Shown: piece by piece, positions 1 to 11,589 of the stretch | How the letters are laid out: each line of letters starts with the position of its first letter | Position numbering within the stretch: the stretch's first letter is position 1 | Origin: Anastrepha obliqua | Lineage: Eukaryota > Arthropoda > Insecta > Diptera > Tephritidae | Length of the DNA: 64,000 nucleotides | Reading direction: 5' to 3' | Assembly: GCF_027943255.1 (NCBI RefSeq) | Contig: NC_072897.1 | Span: forward strand, 38,290,044-38,354,043 | The notes under the pieces: model-generated | Database searches by the model: none | What the model saw: the letters and a program-made list of their open reading frames with translations, nothing else | What the model was told of the DNA's origin: nothing | Program-made: the position numbers and the translations under genes

Positions 1-229
1 ATCAGTAACCAGCCGCCTTGGACCCTGGTCAGGAAGTGTTCATTGGGCGAAAGAGTAGTAGCTTTCGTTGCTCCGGGCGAGCGCCGGTCCGTCCGTGTTT
101 TCCGGGATCGGTAAAGCGTAGGTCAGGCCTCAGGGAACTGGGGTAGGAGCATTGCCTCCGAGGGTACACCCGCTCTTGACTATTTCGGCCCGCCCCCCTG
201 CACACGATGCGCTGGTTAAATAAAAAAGA

Positions 230-1765
230 ATGGAAAAAATTATGGAAAAGAAACAAAAAGAAGAAAAACAGCAGAAGGCCATCACTGATGGAGATATAGA
301 GCAGAGCCCTTTCGTAAGGAAACCTCGATTGCTTCGCTCGCCACCACAAAAAGGGAATTCGCCCCTTACGAGTGGAACATTGCCGACTATAGGGAAATCA
401 AAGACGGTTAATGAAGGAGCTGAAATGACGCCTCAGGATGTAAGAGTAACGTCAAAAGAGGTTAAAAATACTGCAAATGCGCCCAATGCGCCGTCGCATA
501 CCCCTGTAACTGCAAAGGATGCAAACACAGAACGGGAAACCACTGCATCTCCGCGACAAGAGTTTATTCTCAAAATGCGAGCTGAAGAAGAGGAAGCCGT
601 AGAGAAATGTTTGAGAGTGCTTAGGAAGATGAAAGCAGTTATATTGAAGAGTAGAAATACTTCCACGGAAATAAAGACCGGAGTCTCAGAGCTTGACGAA
701 CTATTTGACGTCATGAAAAACTGCAGAAGAGGTTGGATTCGAGCTGAGAAAGCCGGTAAAAGTCGTCTCTTGCCGGAAACATCCACTAAAGAAGTCGGAG
801 GTGACACCCCCGCAACTGCCCGAAAAACAGGTGTTGCTTAGGAGAGCACTCCTTTAACCGCAAAACGGAATGCACCAAGCCCTGCCGCACCCGACTCTTC
901 GAAGAAACTAAAAGTTCGAGAGCCTGAGAAATGGCAAGTGGTAAGCCGGCAAAAATCTAGGCCCAATACCGTGCCAAAAGGAAGTGATGAAGCGCAAAAC
1001 GATGGCGCAAGGAAGACTAAAGCCAAACAAAAGAAGACTGAACGAATACCAAAACCAAAATCGGAGGCTGTGTTGGTAAAGCCGGTAGAGGGCCACAGTT
1101 ATGCTGAAATCCTCAAAAACATACGCAAAAATACCATGCCAGACGAAAACACAACGGTGAAAGGCATAAGAAGAACCAAAACTGGCGCTCTTCTACTTGA
1201 ATTCGAAAAGGGGAAAACAGTTAACGCTGATTTTTTGAAACAACTAGAGGAAACCGTAAAAGCGGTCGGTTCCATTACAACTCTCAGACCAACTTCAACT
1301 GTAGAGATCAGAGACTTGGATGCCGTCACGGAGAAGAAGGAAGTTGATGACGCTGTGAGAAAAATGCTAGCTGGCACTAATGAAAATATCGATGTTAGGA
1401 TCACAAAACCTAATCAACGACAACAAGTACGGGCTTATGTTACTCTCGCTATTGAAAGCGCAGAAAAGCTGCTTAAGCAAACTAATATCAAAATCGGATG
1501 GGTTAGTGCAAGGATGAGAGCTAGCACATCTCTGAAGCGCTGCTACCGGTGCTTTGGGGTCGGACACCTTCAATCAAACTGTAAAGGACCAGACAGAAGC
1601 GGAAAAGGTATATGCATCCGATGTGGAGAAGCTGGGCATAAAATGAAAGAGTGCACCAAAGAACCCAAATGCTGCCTATGCACTGATGCCAATCGCAGCG
1701 AGACAAAGCATATGCCAGGCTCGGGCAAATGCCCGATGACAAAAGAACATGCCAAGACAAGATAA
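230..1765 (+). pseudogene. ORF1 (gag-like, three zinc knuckles) with one in-frame amber stop
   Basis: One reading frame runs from the ATG at 230 to the TAA at 1763-1765, broken only by TAG at 839-841. The first 203 codons are lysine/glutamate-rich and low complexity. After the stop the same frame stays open for over 300 codons and ends in three knuckles at about residues 437-505: CYRCFGVGHLQSNC, CIRCGEAGHKMKEC and a longer Cys-rich third. In R1/I-group LINEs this protein binds element RNA and forms the RNP. Either the TAG is a mutation in a dead copy or the second half starts downstream (a GTG-led segment begins at 938). The codon was probably CAG, but nothing in the window proves it. Confidence 0.8.
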
Positions 1766-1768
1766 AAT

Positions 1769-4729
1769 ATGATTATACTTCAAGCAAATATGCACAGAAG
1801 TAGAAACGCAGACCTGCTAATGGAGCAGATGGTCTTAGAAAAAGGAGTTCAAGCAGTATTGATAAGCGAACAATACGCTCAATCCGAGAAAGCTTGGATC
1901 GAAGACGAGTCGGGAACTGCCGCTATCTGGCTGCCTAGGGGCACCAATTTCGCAATAACCGCGAAAGGATCAGGCGATGGTTTCGTCTACGTTCAAAACA
2001 GCCAATTCACAATGATAAGCTGTTATCTCACACCGAACGACAATATAGTTGAATTCACCCGGAAACTGGAAAGTATTGAAGACAAAGCCCTTAGTTTAGA
2101 GGGACGGCTAATAATAGCGGGAGACTTCAACTCAAAAGCAACCGAATGGGACTCGGCGACAACGAACTCAAGAGGTAGACGAGTGCTGGACATGGCAGCC
2201 AGACTAGGTTTAGTGGTACTCAACACAGGAACGACTACGTACCGAAAGCCAGGTTGTGAAGGCACAACACCCGACATAACCCTAGCATCGGAAAGCATAG
2301 TCACCTTTACTAAAGACTGGAGAGTCCTGGAAGATTACAATGGGAGTGACCATCAATACATCACGTTTTGCATTGAAATGGAAAACCAAAGAGTACGTGA
2401 AAATCGAAATAGAAGTACACGCAAATGGAACATTAACAAACTAAACCCAGCGACGCTCCTTGCAACTATTGACGAAAATAAGACGACGATCTGTACGAAT
2501 AGTACAGCAAAAACACTAGTCAAGACAACAATGCAATGCATTAAGATAGGTTGCAACGCATCTATGCCTAAAATAGATAAGAACAAAAAAAGAAATGCTG
2601 TATACTGGTGGACACATGAGATCGCAGAACTTAGAAATAAGCGTAGAAAGTATACTAGAGCCAGAAGATTGGGCCCGGCGATAACAGAATCCGAAGAATA
2701 TAAAAAGAGCAGAAAAGAATTGAGGAAAGCTATAAACCAAAGCAAAAAAGACAAATGGGAAGAGCTACGAAACGATCTTAACAATAACCCATGGGGGTTG
2801 GGCTACAAAATCGTTATGAAAAAGCTAGGGGCCAAATCCCCTGCTGCTGATATGGAAACCGAAACGGTAAGCAAAATAGTCGACACACTCTTCCCAACAC
2901 ACTGTGCCGAGAGGGAGGAACTCGAGCACGAAACAACGGAACCTGTCCCATTCACAGAAGAAGAACTTATGGATGCTGCAAAAGCAATGAAATGCAATAA
3001 AGCGCCAGGACCTGATGGCATAGTTGCAGAAATATTGAAACTATTGGCAATCGAACGACCTTTTTTGCTGCTAAACATGTACAACGCATGCCTAAAAGAA
3101 GGAATTTTTCCAGAAATATGGAAAAAACAAAAACTAGTACTAATCAGTAAGGGAAAGGGAGACCCAACATTAGCGTCTGCTTATAGACCGTTATGTATGC
3201 TGGATAGCGCAGGAAAACTCTTTGAGAAATTGATAAAGCATAGGCTTAGCGAAGCCGTAGAGAACAGCGGCGGCCTCTCCGACAGGCAGCATGGTTTCAG
3301 AAGTGGCAGATCTACCTTAGGAGCCATCCAAGATGTAATAACTAGCGTAGAACATGCCCAGGCAGGTAATCGATACTCCAAACGTTTAGTATTACTAGCC
3401 ACACTGGATATCAGAAATGCTTTCAACAGTTTAAGTTGGGACGACGTAATTAAAGCCTTAAAGGTAAAATTCAAGACCCCGAGTAATCTATTGAAGATTA
3501 TTCGCAGCTATCTAAGCAATCGCGTGCTCTTATACGAAACGCGAGAAGGGTGTAAGACCAAACAAATAACAGCAGGTGCGGCCCAAGGATCAATACTCGG
3601 ACCTGAACTTTGGAATATAAGCTACGATGAAATCCTTCGAATAGAGATGCCCGAGGATGTGCATTTGGTGGGATACGCAGATGACATTGCGGCTGTAATA
3701 ATCGCCCGGAACACTGACGAAGCCAAAAGAAAGTTAAATCAGGTAATGATCCGAGTTCAGACATGGCTAGAAGACCATGGATTAAAGCTGGCCACAGAGA
3801 AAACAGAGCTAATCCTTCTAACGAACAGACGTATCCCATTAGAAGTAGACATACAGGTACTCGATGCCACTTTATCGACAAAAAGAGTGGTCAAGTACTT
3901 AGGAGTGCAATTAGACACAAGGCTAACCTACTGGGCGCATATAAACCATGCTGCCACAAGAGCTGCCAAAGTAAGTGGCATGTTAAGTAAGCTCATGGCA
4001 AACCTTGGAGGTCCAACGCAGAACAAGCGAAAACTTTTAATGGACACGACGAACTCGATTCTCTTATACGGATGCGAAATATGGGCAGATTCGCTAAGGG
4101 TGCAATGCCGGCGGAAAACTCTGCAATCTGTGCAACGCACCTGCGCTCTCAGAGTGGCTTCGTCATATAGAACAGTATCTGAAGCAGCGGTGTTAGTTAT
4201 CAGCGGAACCATCCCTATAGATATTCTAGCACAAGAGCGCAAACGGAGATGGGAGGCAAAAAACGCAGGAACCCCAGTACTACGCCTCTCCGATATTAGA
4301 GTCCAAACACTTACACTTTGGCAAGCAAGATGGAACTCTGAACGGTATGGTAGATGGACAGCGAGACTAATACCCGATCTAAAAAAGTGGGTAGAAAGAA
4401 AGCACGGTGAGGTTAACTATTACCTCACACAGTTTTTGTCCGGACATGGGTCCTTTCGCAAGTATTTGTGGCGAATGGGTAAAGTGAGCCAACCAAACTG
4501 CATATATGGAGATACTGAGTATGATGATGCGGAGCACACCTTCTTTGATTGCGAGAGGTGGAACGTAGAGAGAACAGGTCTACAACGAGCTATTGGTGTA
4601 TTTACACCTGAAGAAATTATCGACAAAATGATGATAGACGAAGAAAAATGGAATGCCGTCACAAATTTTGTAGAGGATATTATCCGAAAAAAGAAGCGAG
4701 AAATGGAAAGTCATGCTGAAGAGCATTGA
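1769..4729 (+). CDS. ORF2: APE-type endonuclease + reverse transcriptase, R1 group
   Basis: An uninterrupted 986-residue frame. The N-terminal APE endonuclease shows GDFNSKATEWDS (about residue 112) and SDHQ (about 197), the acid and catalytic His motifs used to nick target DNA. RT motifs follow: KAPGPDGI (about 411), LDIRNAFNS, AAQGSILGP and the catalytic YADD (about 635). The C-terminus has a Cys-His cluster (CIYGD...AEHTFFDC, about 910-927) and no RNase H, as in R1-type elements. The start ATG lies three bases after the ORF1 stop and in the same frame, an unusual arrangement because R1-type ORFs commonly overlap in different frames. By sequence the protein could be functional; only ORF1 is visibly broken. 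Confidence 0.9.
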   Translation: MIILQANMHRSRNADLLMEQMVLEKGVQAVLISEQYAQSEKAWIEDESGTAAIWLPRGTNFAITAKGSGDGFVYVQNSQFTMISCYLTPNDNIVEFTRKLESIEDKALSLEGRLIIAGDFNSKATEWDSATTNSRGRRVLDMAARLGLVVLNTGTTTYRKPGCEGTTPDITLASESIVTFTKDWRVLEDYNGSDHQYITFCIEMENQRVRENRNRSTRKWNINKLNPATLLATIDENKTTICTNSTAKTLVKTTMQCIKIGCNASMPKIDKNKKRNAVYWWTHEIAELRNKRRKYTRARRLGPAITESEEYKKSRKELRKAINQSKKDKWEELRNDLNNNPWGLGYKIVMKKLGAKSPAADMETETVSKIVDTLFPTHCAEREELEHETTEPVPFTEEELMDAAKAMKCNKAPGPDGIVAEILKLLAIERPFLLLNMYNACLKEGIFPEIWKKQKLVLISKGKGDPTLASAYRPLCMLDSAGKLFEKLIKHRLSEAVENSGGLSDRQHGFRSGRSTLGAIQDVITSVEHAQAGNRYSKRLVLLATLDIRNAFNSLSWDDVIKALKVKFKTPSNLLKIIRSYLSNRVLLYETREGCKTKQITAGAAQGSILGPELWNISYDEILRIEMPEDVHLVGYADDIAAVIIARNTDEAKRKLNQVMIRVQTWLEDHGLKLATEKTELILLTNRRIPLEVDIQVLDATLSTKRVVKYLGVQLDTRLTYWAHINHAATRAAKVSGMLSKLMANLGGPTQNKRKLLMDTTNSILLYGCEIWADSLRVQCRRKTLQSVQRTCALRVASSYRTVSEAAVLVISGTIPIDILAQERKRRWEAKNAGTPVLRLSDIRVQTLTLWQARWNSERYGRWTARLIPDLKKWVERKHGEVNYYLTQFLSGHGSFRKYLWRMGKVSQPNCIYGDTEYDDAEHTFFDCERWNVERTGLQRAIGVFTPEEIIDKMMIDEEKWNAVTNFVEDIIRKKKREMESHAEEH

Positions 4730-4955
4730 GCATAGGTTTCTCAAAACAGGCGACCCTGGACGCAGGGTGAGTAAGTAAGTGTCCTTCTTAGGACGCCGTC
4801 TTGGCCCTCTACCTCGAAGCAATGCGGAAGCAGTCCCGGGGTGGAGGGAAAACTCCAAGAGAAGAGGGGGGATATTTTTAGTGGATTCACCACACACGTA
4901 GTAGCGACGGTTACTATATGGTGCGAAGGCATTTTTAACCCAACCTCACCGCCAC

Positions 4956-4983
<28 letters not shown>

Positions 4984-4986
<3 letters not shown>

Positions 4987-5414
4987 TCTCTCAAACACAT
5001 ATTCAAACAACGAATAGTCCTATTACAAACACGAAGATAAAGACATTCTAGGTAATGCTCAATTCACACATGTGGCAGGCAGTCCTTAACCTTTCAGCAA
5101 TTTCTGCAACGCCAACGAATGCATATCCTGATGCACTATACGGCACTCTCAAACATACATGCGCAAATATTTAAACAAGAAAACGCACTTACCATCCCTT
5201 CGTTCCTTCTGTATCAAATTCTTATATTTGATATAATTGCAATTTTCCTATAGCTTATTTAAAAATATTATATGAAAATATTATATTAATACATGACTAA
5301 GCTGATAGCCCAGGTAGCTATTCCACATATATTAATATTGTAATTATAATTATATTTATTAATAAAATAAATGACGGAAAAAATTTTTTGTGCGACAGCG
5401 TTTGGAATTTACAC
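4984..5414. other. AT-rich spacer, no feature seen
   Basis: Between the LINE poly(A) and the start of the tandem duplication. AT-rich, with only short reading frames. I see no repeat, RNA gene or element end in it. Confidence 0.5.
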
Positions 5415-7250
5415 GTCCAAAAAGAAGTTGGGTATATTCTGCACAGTATCTTCAGAAATCTAGCCACTATTGTACCCACTTTTGAAGTCAATGAAAACTA
5501 ATATACAATATTTGTATCTCGTTTTTTGACCCAGTTTTCGCTGGCAGGGAGAAAATGTATTCACACAAATACACAAATGGAATGAAGAAACTTGCTGGTT
5601 GAGTAGCTTACTCTACGGATATTGTTGTCAGTAAAAAGAAACAGCAACAACAAAGAAATTAATAAAAAAGTTAAAATAAGTAAATAATTTTTAAGTTGGA
5701 CAATAGTAACTAAGGGAAGAGGTGTAACAAATCTCCATAAATACCATATCAACATATGAAAATTAATTACAAGAAATCCTTAACGCTTCGCTGGAGATCT
5801 ATTCCCCTATACTCTACTTCTTGGATTCCTGATTGACGTTTTCAACATCGTCTTTCGCAATCGGCACATCGAATACTTACAGTCATAGCGTGTGTATCCA
5901 ATCGCACGATGTGACTTAGGCAACGGAGCTACTGTATGTATTTATAAGTATATCGTTGTAACATTTAAACTGCTTGTGGTTTCATTTCCTGTGGCATTCA
6001 CTATTAAACATGAAATACAAAATTATGCAATAAGTGTTATAATGAACAATGATGTCGCTTGTGTAGGAAAAATAATACAGACATGCTGCCAGAACGCTTT
6101 AAATATCTAATGCGTTGCCATCGTGACAATTACGAAAGTTTGTTGCTAAGAGGGGCCATGGTGGATCGTTTGAGTAATTTAGCTGGACAAAATGTATTGC
6201 CAAATTTTCTTATTGTTTTAGGTAAGAGATGCCCACTGACCTAGGATATGCGAAAATCTAATTTTTTTGCTTTCATTTTGACATTTTTCGTACGTGTTGA
6301 AAGAGTAGAGTTAAAATTAAATGGTGAAATTGCATGCATTATTGTCAAAAGTGTCTGTCCTTGAGGATTTTTTTATCTCTTTTGTAGTATACATTTTATA
6401 AGAAAGATCACAAGATTGCTTATGTGGATAGATTTTTAGTTGGCCATAAATTTTATAACTTCTATATATAGTAAACAATCTAAAAGGTTACACCGCGTGG
6501 CACCACTCTGTATTTTTGAAATAGGTCATCTCAAATATCGCACTTTACATATCCGAAGAGCTTTGGCTTCACACAAGTTCGCATCAATACAATTTAAGTT
6601 ATGTAAAGTAATGTAATGTAAATAGAGTACATGCAGATGTGATTATAATATAATAATAACAATTAATATTGCTGTTAGTGTAGAAAGTGATTCCGTAAGA
6701 TTGTAAGAGAGTTAATTCAGTTATTCAGGTTAATAGCGAACTTCAATAATTGTTATTAAATCTTATAAAAATAGATGAGAATTGTAAATATACCTAAACA
6801 AATATTTTAGTAGAATGGAACCATTTCAGAATCCATGAAGAATATTATATTTTTAGAAATGAAATGCTCAGAATAATTTTATTTCTTACTCGAAAAAGCT
6901 GATCGAATATTGCAAATATAGTATGTACATGCTTACAAAGCTTATGTGATTAGTAGTTCGAAAAATACACTAAATACAGTATAGAAGTCTCAAATATGAG
7001 ACTTTGACTATACGACACATCTGTTGCAATTATTTATTTATTTTAACTCGTTCTATAGTTTAAATACATAAAATAATTTTGTTCGGCTTGTAAGGGTTGC
7101 TGTGCGACCTCAGTGCGTCTCCGTCGTTCGGATCATCTGACATTTATTTATTTTCAAAAAGTGAATAGACTACAAATTTTCTTACTCACTAAAATAACTC
7201 ATAAAACTAAATTTAGTAATTTAGAAAACACATTCTTGAGCAAAGAGAAA
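5415..7250. other. Unassigned AT-rich DNA with one exon-like short ORF (copy A)
   Basis: No recognisable gene. The best candidate is a frame near 6083-6220 (plus) giving MLPERFKYLMRCHRDNYES and onwards, which runs into TTTTAGGTAAGAG, a fair splice-donor sequence. I do not recognise the peptide, so it may be a fragment of a host exon or chance. The same sequence lies at about 12957-13094 in copy B. The rest has only short frames. Confidence 0.3.
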
Positions 7251-8270
7251 TCAAGCATAATAGAATTCGAAATCTTCTTGAGTTCTCTTGAGAAATTGGA
7301 TAACTCGAAGTAATGCTGTGAAATCAATTACACCACTTACCAAAGTGCATGGAGGAATGCACAAGGAATGAATAGTTGTTCTGCTTTCGAGGGACTTAAG
7401 TTTAATCAAAAGGAGGTGAGATTTGTACGGAGGGATGGGAGTGGAGAAATTAAGGAAAGAAAGGGAATATTTAAGAAAAACCGTTTGAATATGCTCAATT
7501 CCATCAATAGCAAATTTCAAATGAAGTCTCCACATGAATACAGCATATTCAAGCTTTGGGCGAACAAAAGGTGTATAGAGTAACTTCAGAGTGTAAAGAT
7601 CTGTGAAATTAGAACTACGAGTATTTCGACGAACAAATTCCAATGCAGCAAATGATTTAGATATGATAAATAGTATGTGGTTTTGTTAACAGACTGAAGG
7701 GGAGTACCAGAGATACTCTATAAAGTTCTTACTAAGTTACGTAGTTTTGAGAACGGAACGTGATAACACTTAGTGATACTGAGATATAGGTGAAACTGAC
7801 CACACCATAAGCGCAATCTATTGATCTACGGTTGAACCTTTGAAGCATCTTCAGAACTCCTAATCAAAGAAAAAAAATTCAGGTCGTCCGCATAAAGTAA
7901 GTATCCAGAAAACGAAAGCAGCTGCCTACATCATTAATGAAAAGAACATAAAGTAGAGGTCCTAAGATGAATCCCTGGGGCACGCCAGAAGGTGCAATAA
8001 AGGGAATAGAAGAAACCCCCTCGATTGAAAATACACACCTTCTATTACCAAAATAGGAATTCAGCCACTTCAGAAATATAGAGTAGAATCCAAACGTTGG
8101 GTACTTCGTTCCTCTTAGGTTTATTTAGACTGAGGTAAATGTTTGGTAAGAAGTTGTTTTGAGGCTTCTTAGCGTCCGCCGAAATGTGGGTATCGAGAAG
8201 AAATAAAATGAGACTCACAGCTCGTTTAGGTACTTCCGATAAAATGCAACTTAACGAGTTTGTCAGCACA
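7251..8270 (-). pseudogene. Decayed Jockey-superfamily reverse transcriptase, copy A
   Basis: On the minus strand, reading from about 8000 downwards, the remnants appear in RT order but in different frames: GVPQGF followed by GPLLYVLFINDV (about 7995-7935), then YADD (about 7900), then the C-terminal segment LLYTPFVRPKLEY with IEHIQTVFLKYSL (7643-7251) that is typical of Jockey/CR1-type RTs. Frameshifts separate the pieces and no element ends are visible, so this is an old 5'- and 3'-truncated fragment. The ORF at 8269-8045 may belong to it but I could not place it in the RT fold. Confidence 0.65.
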
Positions 8271-8442
8271 TACTCTAAAAAATCAAAATTGGTCCTTCCT
8301 AAGGGAAAATAATTAAACTCAGTTAATTATAAAATTATATTCCCATTTAATCCCGCTTCCCAATTAAAAATGAATACAATGTAATTCGTATTTCTTTTTC
8401 TTACCGCCTAAATGGCTTATTTCTTATTTGTATAAGTATATT

Positions 8443-10113
8443 AATATATATTGCAGTAGATTGCAGAGCAATCTTAAATTATGGAGGGAACACTTCTCGA
8501 ACCTATTAAACAGTGACAGCTGCGCATGCCACCGAGAAAGTGAAGATTCCGATACCCCAATCGTTGACGCCGGAATTGTCGTTCCGCTACCCGATCATGA
8601 CGAGGTGAGAAGAGCGATAACGCGGCTAAAGAACAACAAAGCCGCGGGCGCCGACGGACTGCCGGCTGAGCTATTCAAACATGGCGGCGAGGAGCTGGTA
8701 AGGTGCATGCATCAGCTCCTATGCATAATATGGTCGGATGAAAGCATGCCTGCCGATTGGAATTTAAGTGTGCTCTGCCCAATCCATAAGAAGGGTGATC
8801 CTGCAATTTGTGCCAATTACCGCGGGATTAGTCTTCTAAATATCGCCTATAAGGTTCTAGCGAGCGTATTGTGTAAAAGGCTGAAGCCCACCGTCAACCA
8901 ACTGATTGGACCTTATCAGTGTGGCTTCAGACCTGGAAAGTCCACCATCGACCAAATATTCTCAATACGCCAAATCTTGGAAAAGACCCATGAAAGGAGA
9001 ATCGACACACACCATCTTTTCGTCGACTTCAAAGCTGCATTCGACAGTACGGAAAGGAGTTACCTGTATGCCGCGATGTCTGAATTTGGTATCCCCGCAA
9101 AACTAATAGGGTTATGTAAGATGACGTTGCTCAACACCAGCAGCGCCGTCAGAATTGGGAAGAACCTCTCCGAGCCGTTTGATACCAAACGAGGTTTCAG
9201 ATAGGGTGACTCGCTGTCGTGTGACTTCTTTAACCTGATGTTGGAGAGCATTGTACGAGCCGCAGAACTTAATCGCTCAGGCACAATATTTTATAAGAGC
9301 GTACAATTGTTGGCGTATGCCGATGATATTGACATCATCGGCCTTAACAACCGCGCTGTTAGTTCTGCCTTCTCCAAACTGGATAAAGAGGCAAAGCGAA
9401 TGGGTTTGGTGGTGAACGAGGACAAAAGGAAGTACCTCCTGTCTTCAAACAAACAGTCGGCGCACTCGCGTATCGGCACCCACGTCACTGTTGAGAGTTA
9501 TAATTTTGAGGTTGTAAAAGACTTCGTGTATTTAGGAACCAACATTAACACCGACAACAATGTCAGCCTTGAAATCCAACGTAGAATCTCTCTTGCCAAC
9601 AAGTGCAACTTTGGACTAAGTAGGCAATTGAGCAGTAAAGTCCTCTCTCGTCGAATAAAACTAACACTCTACAAGACTCTCATCATGCCCGTCCTAACGC
9701 ATGGCGCAGAAGCTTGGACGATGACAACATCCGATGAAGCGACGCTTGGAGTGTTCGAGAGAAAGATTCTGCGTAAGATTTTTGGACCTTTGCACGTTGG
9801 CAACGGCGAATATCGTAGACGATGGAACGATGAGCTGTATGAGCTTTACGACGACATAGACATAGCGCAGCGAATAAAGATCCAGCGGCTACGTTGGCTG
9901 GGTCATGTCGTCCGAATGGATACAAACGCTCCGGCTTTGAAAGTATTCGATGCGGTATCAGCTGGTGGTAGCAGAGGAAGAGGGCGGCCTCCTCTGCGTT
10001 GGAAAGATCAGGTGGAGAAGGACTTGGCTTCACTTGGTGTGTCCAATTGGCGCCGGTTAGCACGAGAAAGAAACGACTGGCGCGCTTTGTTAAACTCGGC
10101 CAAAATCGCGTAA
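8443..10113 (+). pseudogene. RTE reverse transcriptase, 5'-truncated, one nonsense codon
   Basis: One reading frame from the truncation point to the TAA at 10111-10113, interrupted only by TAG at 9202-9204. The motif AAGADGLPAELF (about 8640) leads into the fingers, FVDFKAAFDS (about 9020) is RT motif A, and YADDIDIIG (about 9316) is the catalytic motif C. The tail LRWLGHVVRM and GRGRPPLRWKDQ is the usual C-terminus of insect RTE proteins. The endonuclease is missing because of 5' truncation. The stop sits just before GDSLSC, where RTE proteins normally have FRQGD, so a CAG-to-TAG change is likely. Confidence 0.9.
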
Positions 10114-10146
10114 GCGGTTATAGCGCCAATTAAGAAGAAGAAGAAG
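8443..10146 (+). mobile_element. 5'-truncated RTE-type LINE with AAG-repeat tail and 11-bp target duplication
   Basis: Flanked by ATAAGTATATT at 8432-8442 and 10147-10157. The undivided site is present in copy B at 15311-15321, which fixes both ends exactly. The element starts inside the RT-encoding region (5' truncation, common for LINEs) and ends in a short (AAG)n repeat instead of poly(A), which is typical of RTE elements. The 3' end CTCGGCCAAA...GCGCCAATTA is shared with the SINE at 27171. Confidence 0.92.
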
Positions 10147-10157
10147 ATAAGTATATT

Positions 10158-11520
10158 GCTGACACTGTGCTTCAAATGAATTGCATTTTAGTTACGCAAG
10201 TTCATTGGGTGTCAATTACATTGTAGGTGAATTGTCTGCACCTGTTATCGAAATGCAGCGTCAGCATATTTTCAATAGTGAGTGTATTAGGCATTTGCGT
10301 CCCGCAGATGAAAATATTTTTGTGGTAGATTCTCGGAATGGTTGGCTGTTCCTGGTCTATTTTGTGGTTTAGCCTTGGAAAGGTGATAAGTTGATTCTAA
10401 CTGTAAGCTTTTTCCAGGTGATGTAGCATGTGGCTACCAGGATTGTCACGGCAATTGTATCGGTGAATAAGGAGAAGTGGAAATGCTGTCCCAAAAATTT
10501 CTTCAAGCTGACTTTGTAAACGTAGTCGAAATTTATTTCCAAACCATCGTTTGAAACAATTATCCTGGCAGGCCTTGTACTGCGCGTACTAATCTGCTGA
10601 TTTCTTATAATAAAATACGTTCCATTACGAGCTTAGAGTAGCTCCTTGCTTGGAATAGTCAATCGACAATCTAAGACTCTGTTATTGCTTAGATCAAAGT
10701 CGAACTTTGTGTCGCCATCTTTTACGAGCCTAGCTAGGAATCTTCAGGAAATTTTGTTTGGGGGAACAGATTATTTAATTACCAATGGAAGGGCAATTGT
10801 TTCTTATTCATTTACTAGCATCATCTTATAATTTAGCTTGACATGTTGACCCCTTATAATAGCAGCTCGTGTATTTATAACTGGGTAGCCCTCTGGTTTT
10901 ATCTTTGACATTGAGAGTACATGCGAAAGGATTGTTCCATGCGAATACACAGATGGCGACCCGTATTCAATGTTTGGATAGTATTTTGATATGGTTGGGA
11001 ATTTTACTCAATTATTTGCCTTTGGATTTCATTGTGGTCATGATACCAGATTTTGCCATGCTCCGAGTTTTCCTCGTTAATATATGTGGTTTATTGTGTT
11101 GATGAAGAGATGCTGCGTTCACTTCATTCGCTTTCTCCATTCCTTTTAGTGTGACATTAAATAGTTTTTCGTTGATGCGGTACTGGTGGTTGTTGTTGAT
11201 TACCACATCGTTCATCCTTCGCAAAATGTAGTAGTCCCAGTCGGCTGCATCTGGGGATCCGGCGATCAACTTTCATGCTGAACCAATTTCAAAGACTGAG
11301 AGCGTTAGTCTTGACCTACATCTAGGCGAAGTTTTATTTGATTCTTGTGGAATTGCAGCACCGTTCCCACAGTTTCGTGTTTCGTACCATGTCGCCATAG
11401 TTCGCTCAATGTCCTAAATGCTATGTTGAAGTAGTTAACGTCTACTACATGAACTAATCTGAAGTGCCCATTCAGGATCCAACCATGCCCATGTAGTTAA
11501 GGAATGATTTCACTCATAAA
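10158..11520 (-). pseudogene. Decayed errantivirus-type env, copy A
   Basis: On the minus strand from about 11500 down: GHGWILNGHFRL, similar to GYGWIIDGHFKL in the env at 51649, then GSPDAADWD (about 11250) and a stretch with HQYRINEKLFN, the same order as in that env. Frames change between the pieces and stops are present. Near 10310 a stretch with CTGCGGGACGCA on the minus strand matches the sequence just upstream of the polypurine tract of the env copy at 53010. No LTR follows. This is an old internal fragment of an insect endogenous retrovirus. Confidence 0.65.
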
Positions 11521-11589
11521 TAATAAATAAAAATAGTTAAGTCAATTCTAAGTATAATCATGTCAGTCCAGCATTAACATAGCGTTAAG

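Larger units (their letters stand above)
1..4983 (+). mobile_element. R1-type non-LTR retrotransposon, nearly complete, 3' poly(A)
   Basis: Two consecutive ORFs on the plus strand, a gag-like ORF1 with three zinc knuckles and an endonuclease/reverse transcriptase ORF2, are followed by a 3' UTR of about 225 bases and a run of 28 A (4956-4983). Endonuclease type, RT type and a C-terminal Cys/His cluster without an RNase H domain fit the R1 group of LINEs. The 5' end is not defined: the window opens in what looks like GC-richer 5' UTR (1-229), so the element may begin outside. No target duplication can be checked. The subfamily is not determined. Confidence 0.85.

Noticed and set aside
29..349. 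Minus-strand ORF over the LINE 5' region and ORF1 start
   Set aside because: Low-complexity shadow (FFFFLFLF) of the lysine-rich ORF1; no motif.
6059..6244. Host exon encoding MLPERFKYLMRCHRD with a splice donor
   Set aside because: No recognisable family, no acceptor or neighbouring exon found; kept only as a low-confidence note.
10181..10372. Plus-strand ORF with YIVGELSAPVIEMQRQH
   Set aside because: The minus strand here belongs to an env remnant; the plus frame lacks support and is the same in both duplicates.
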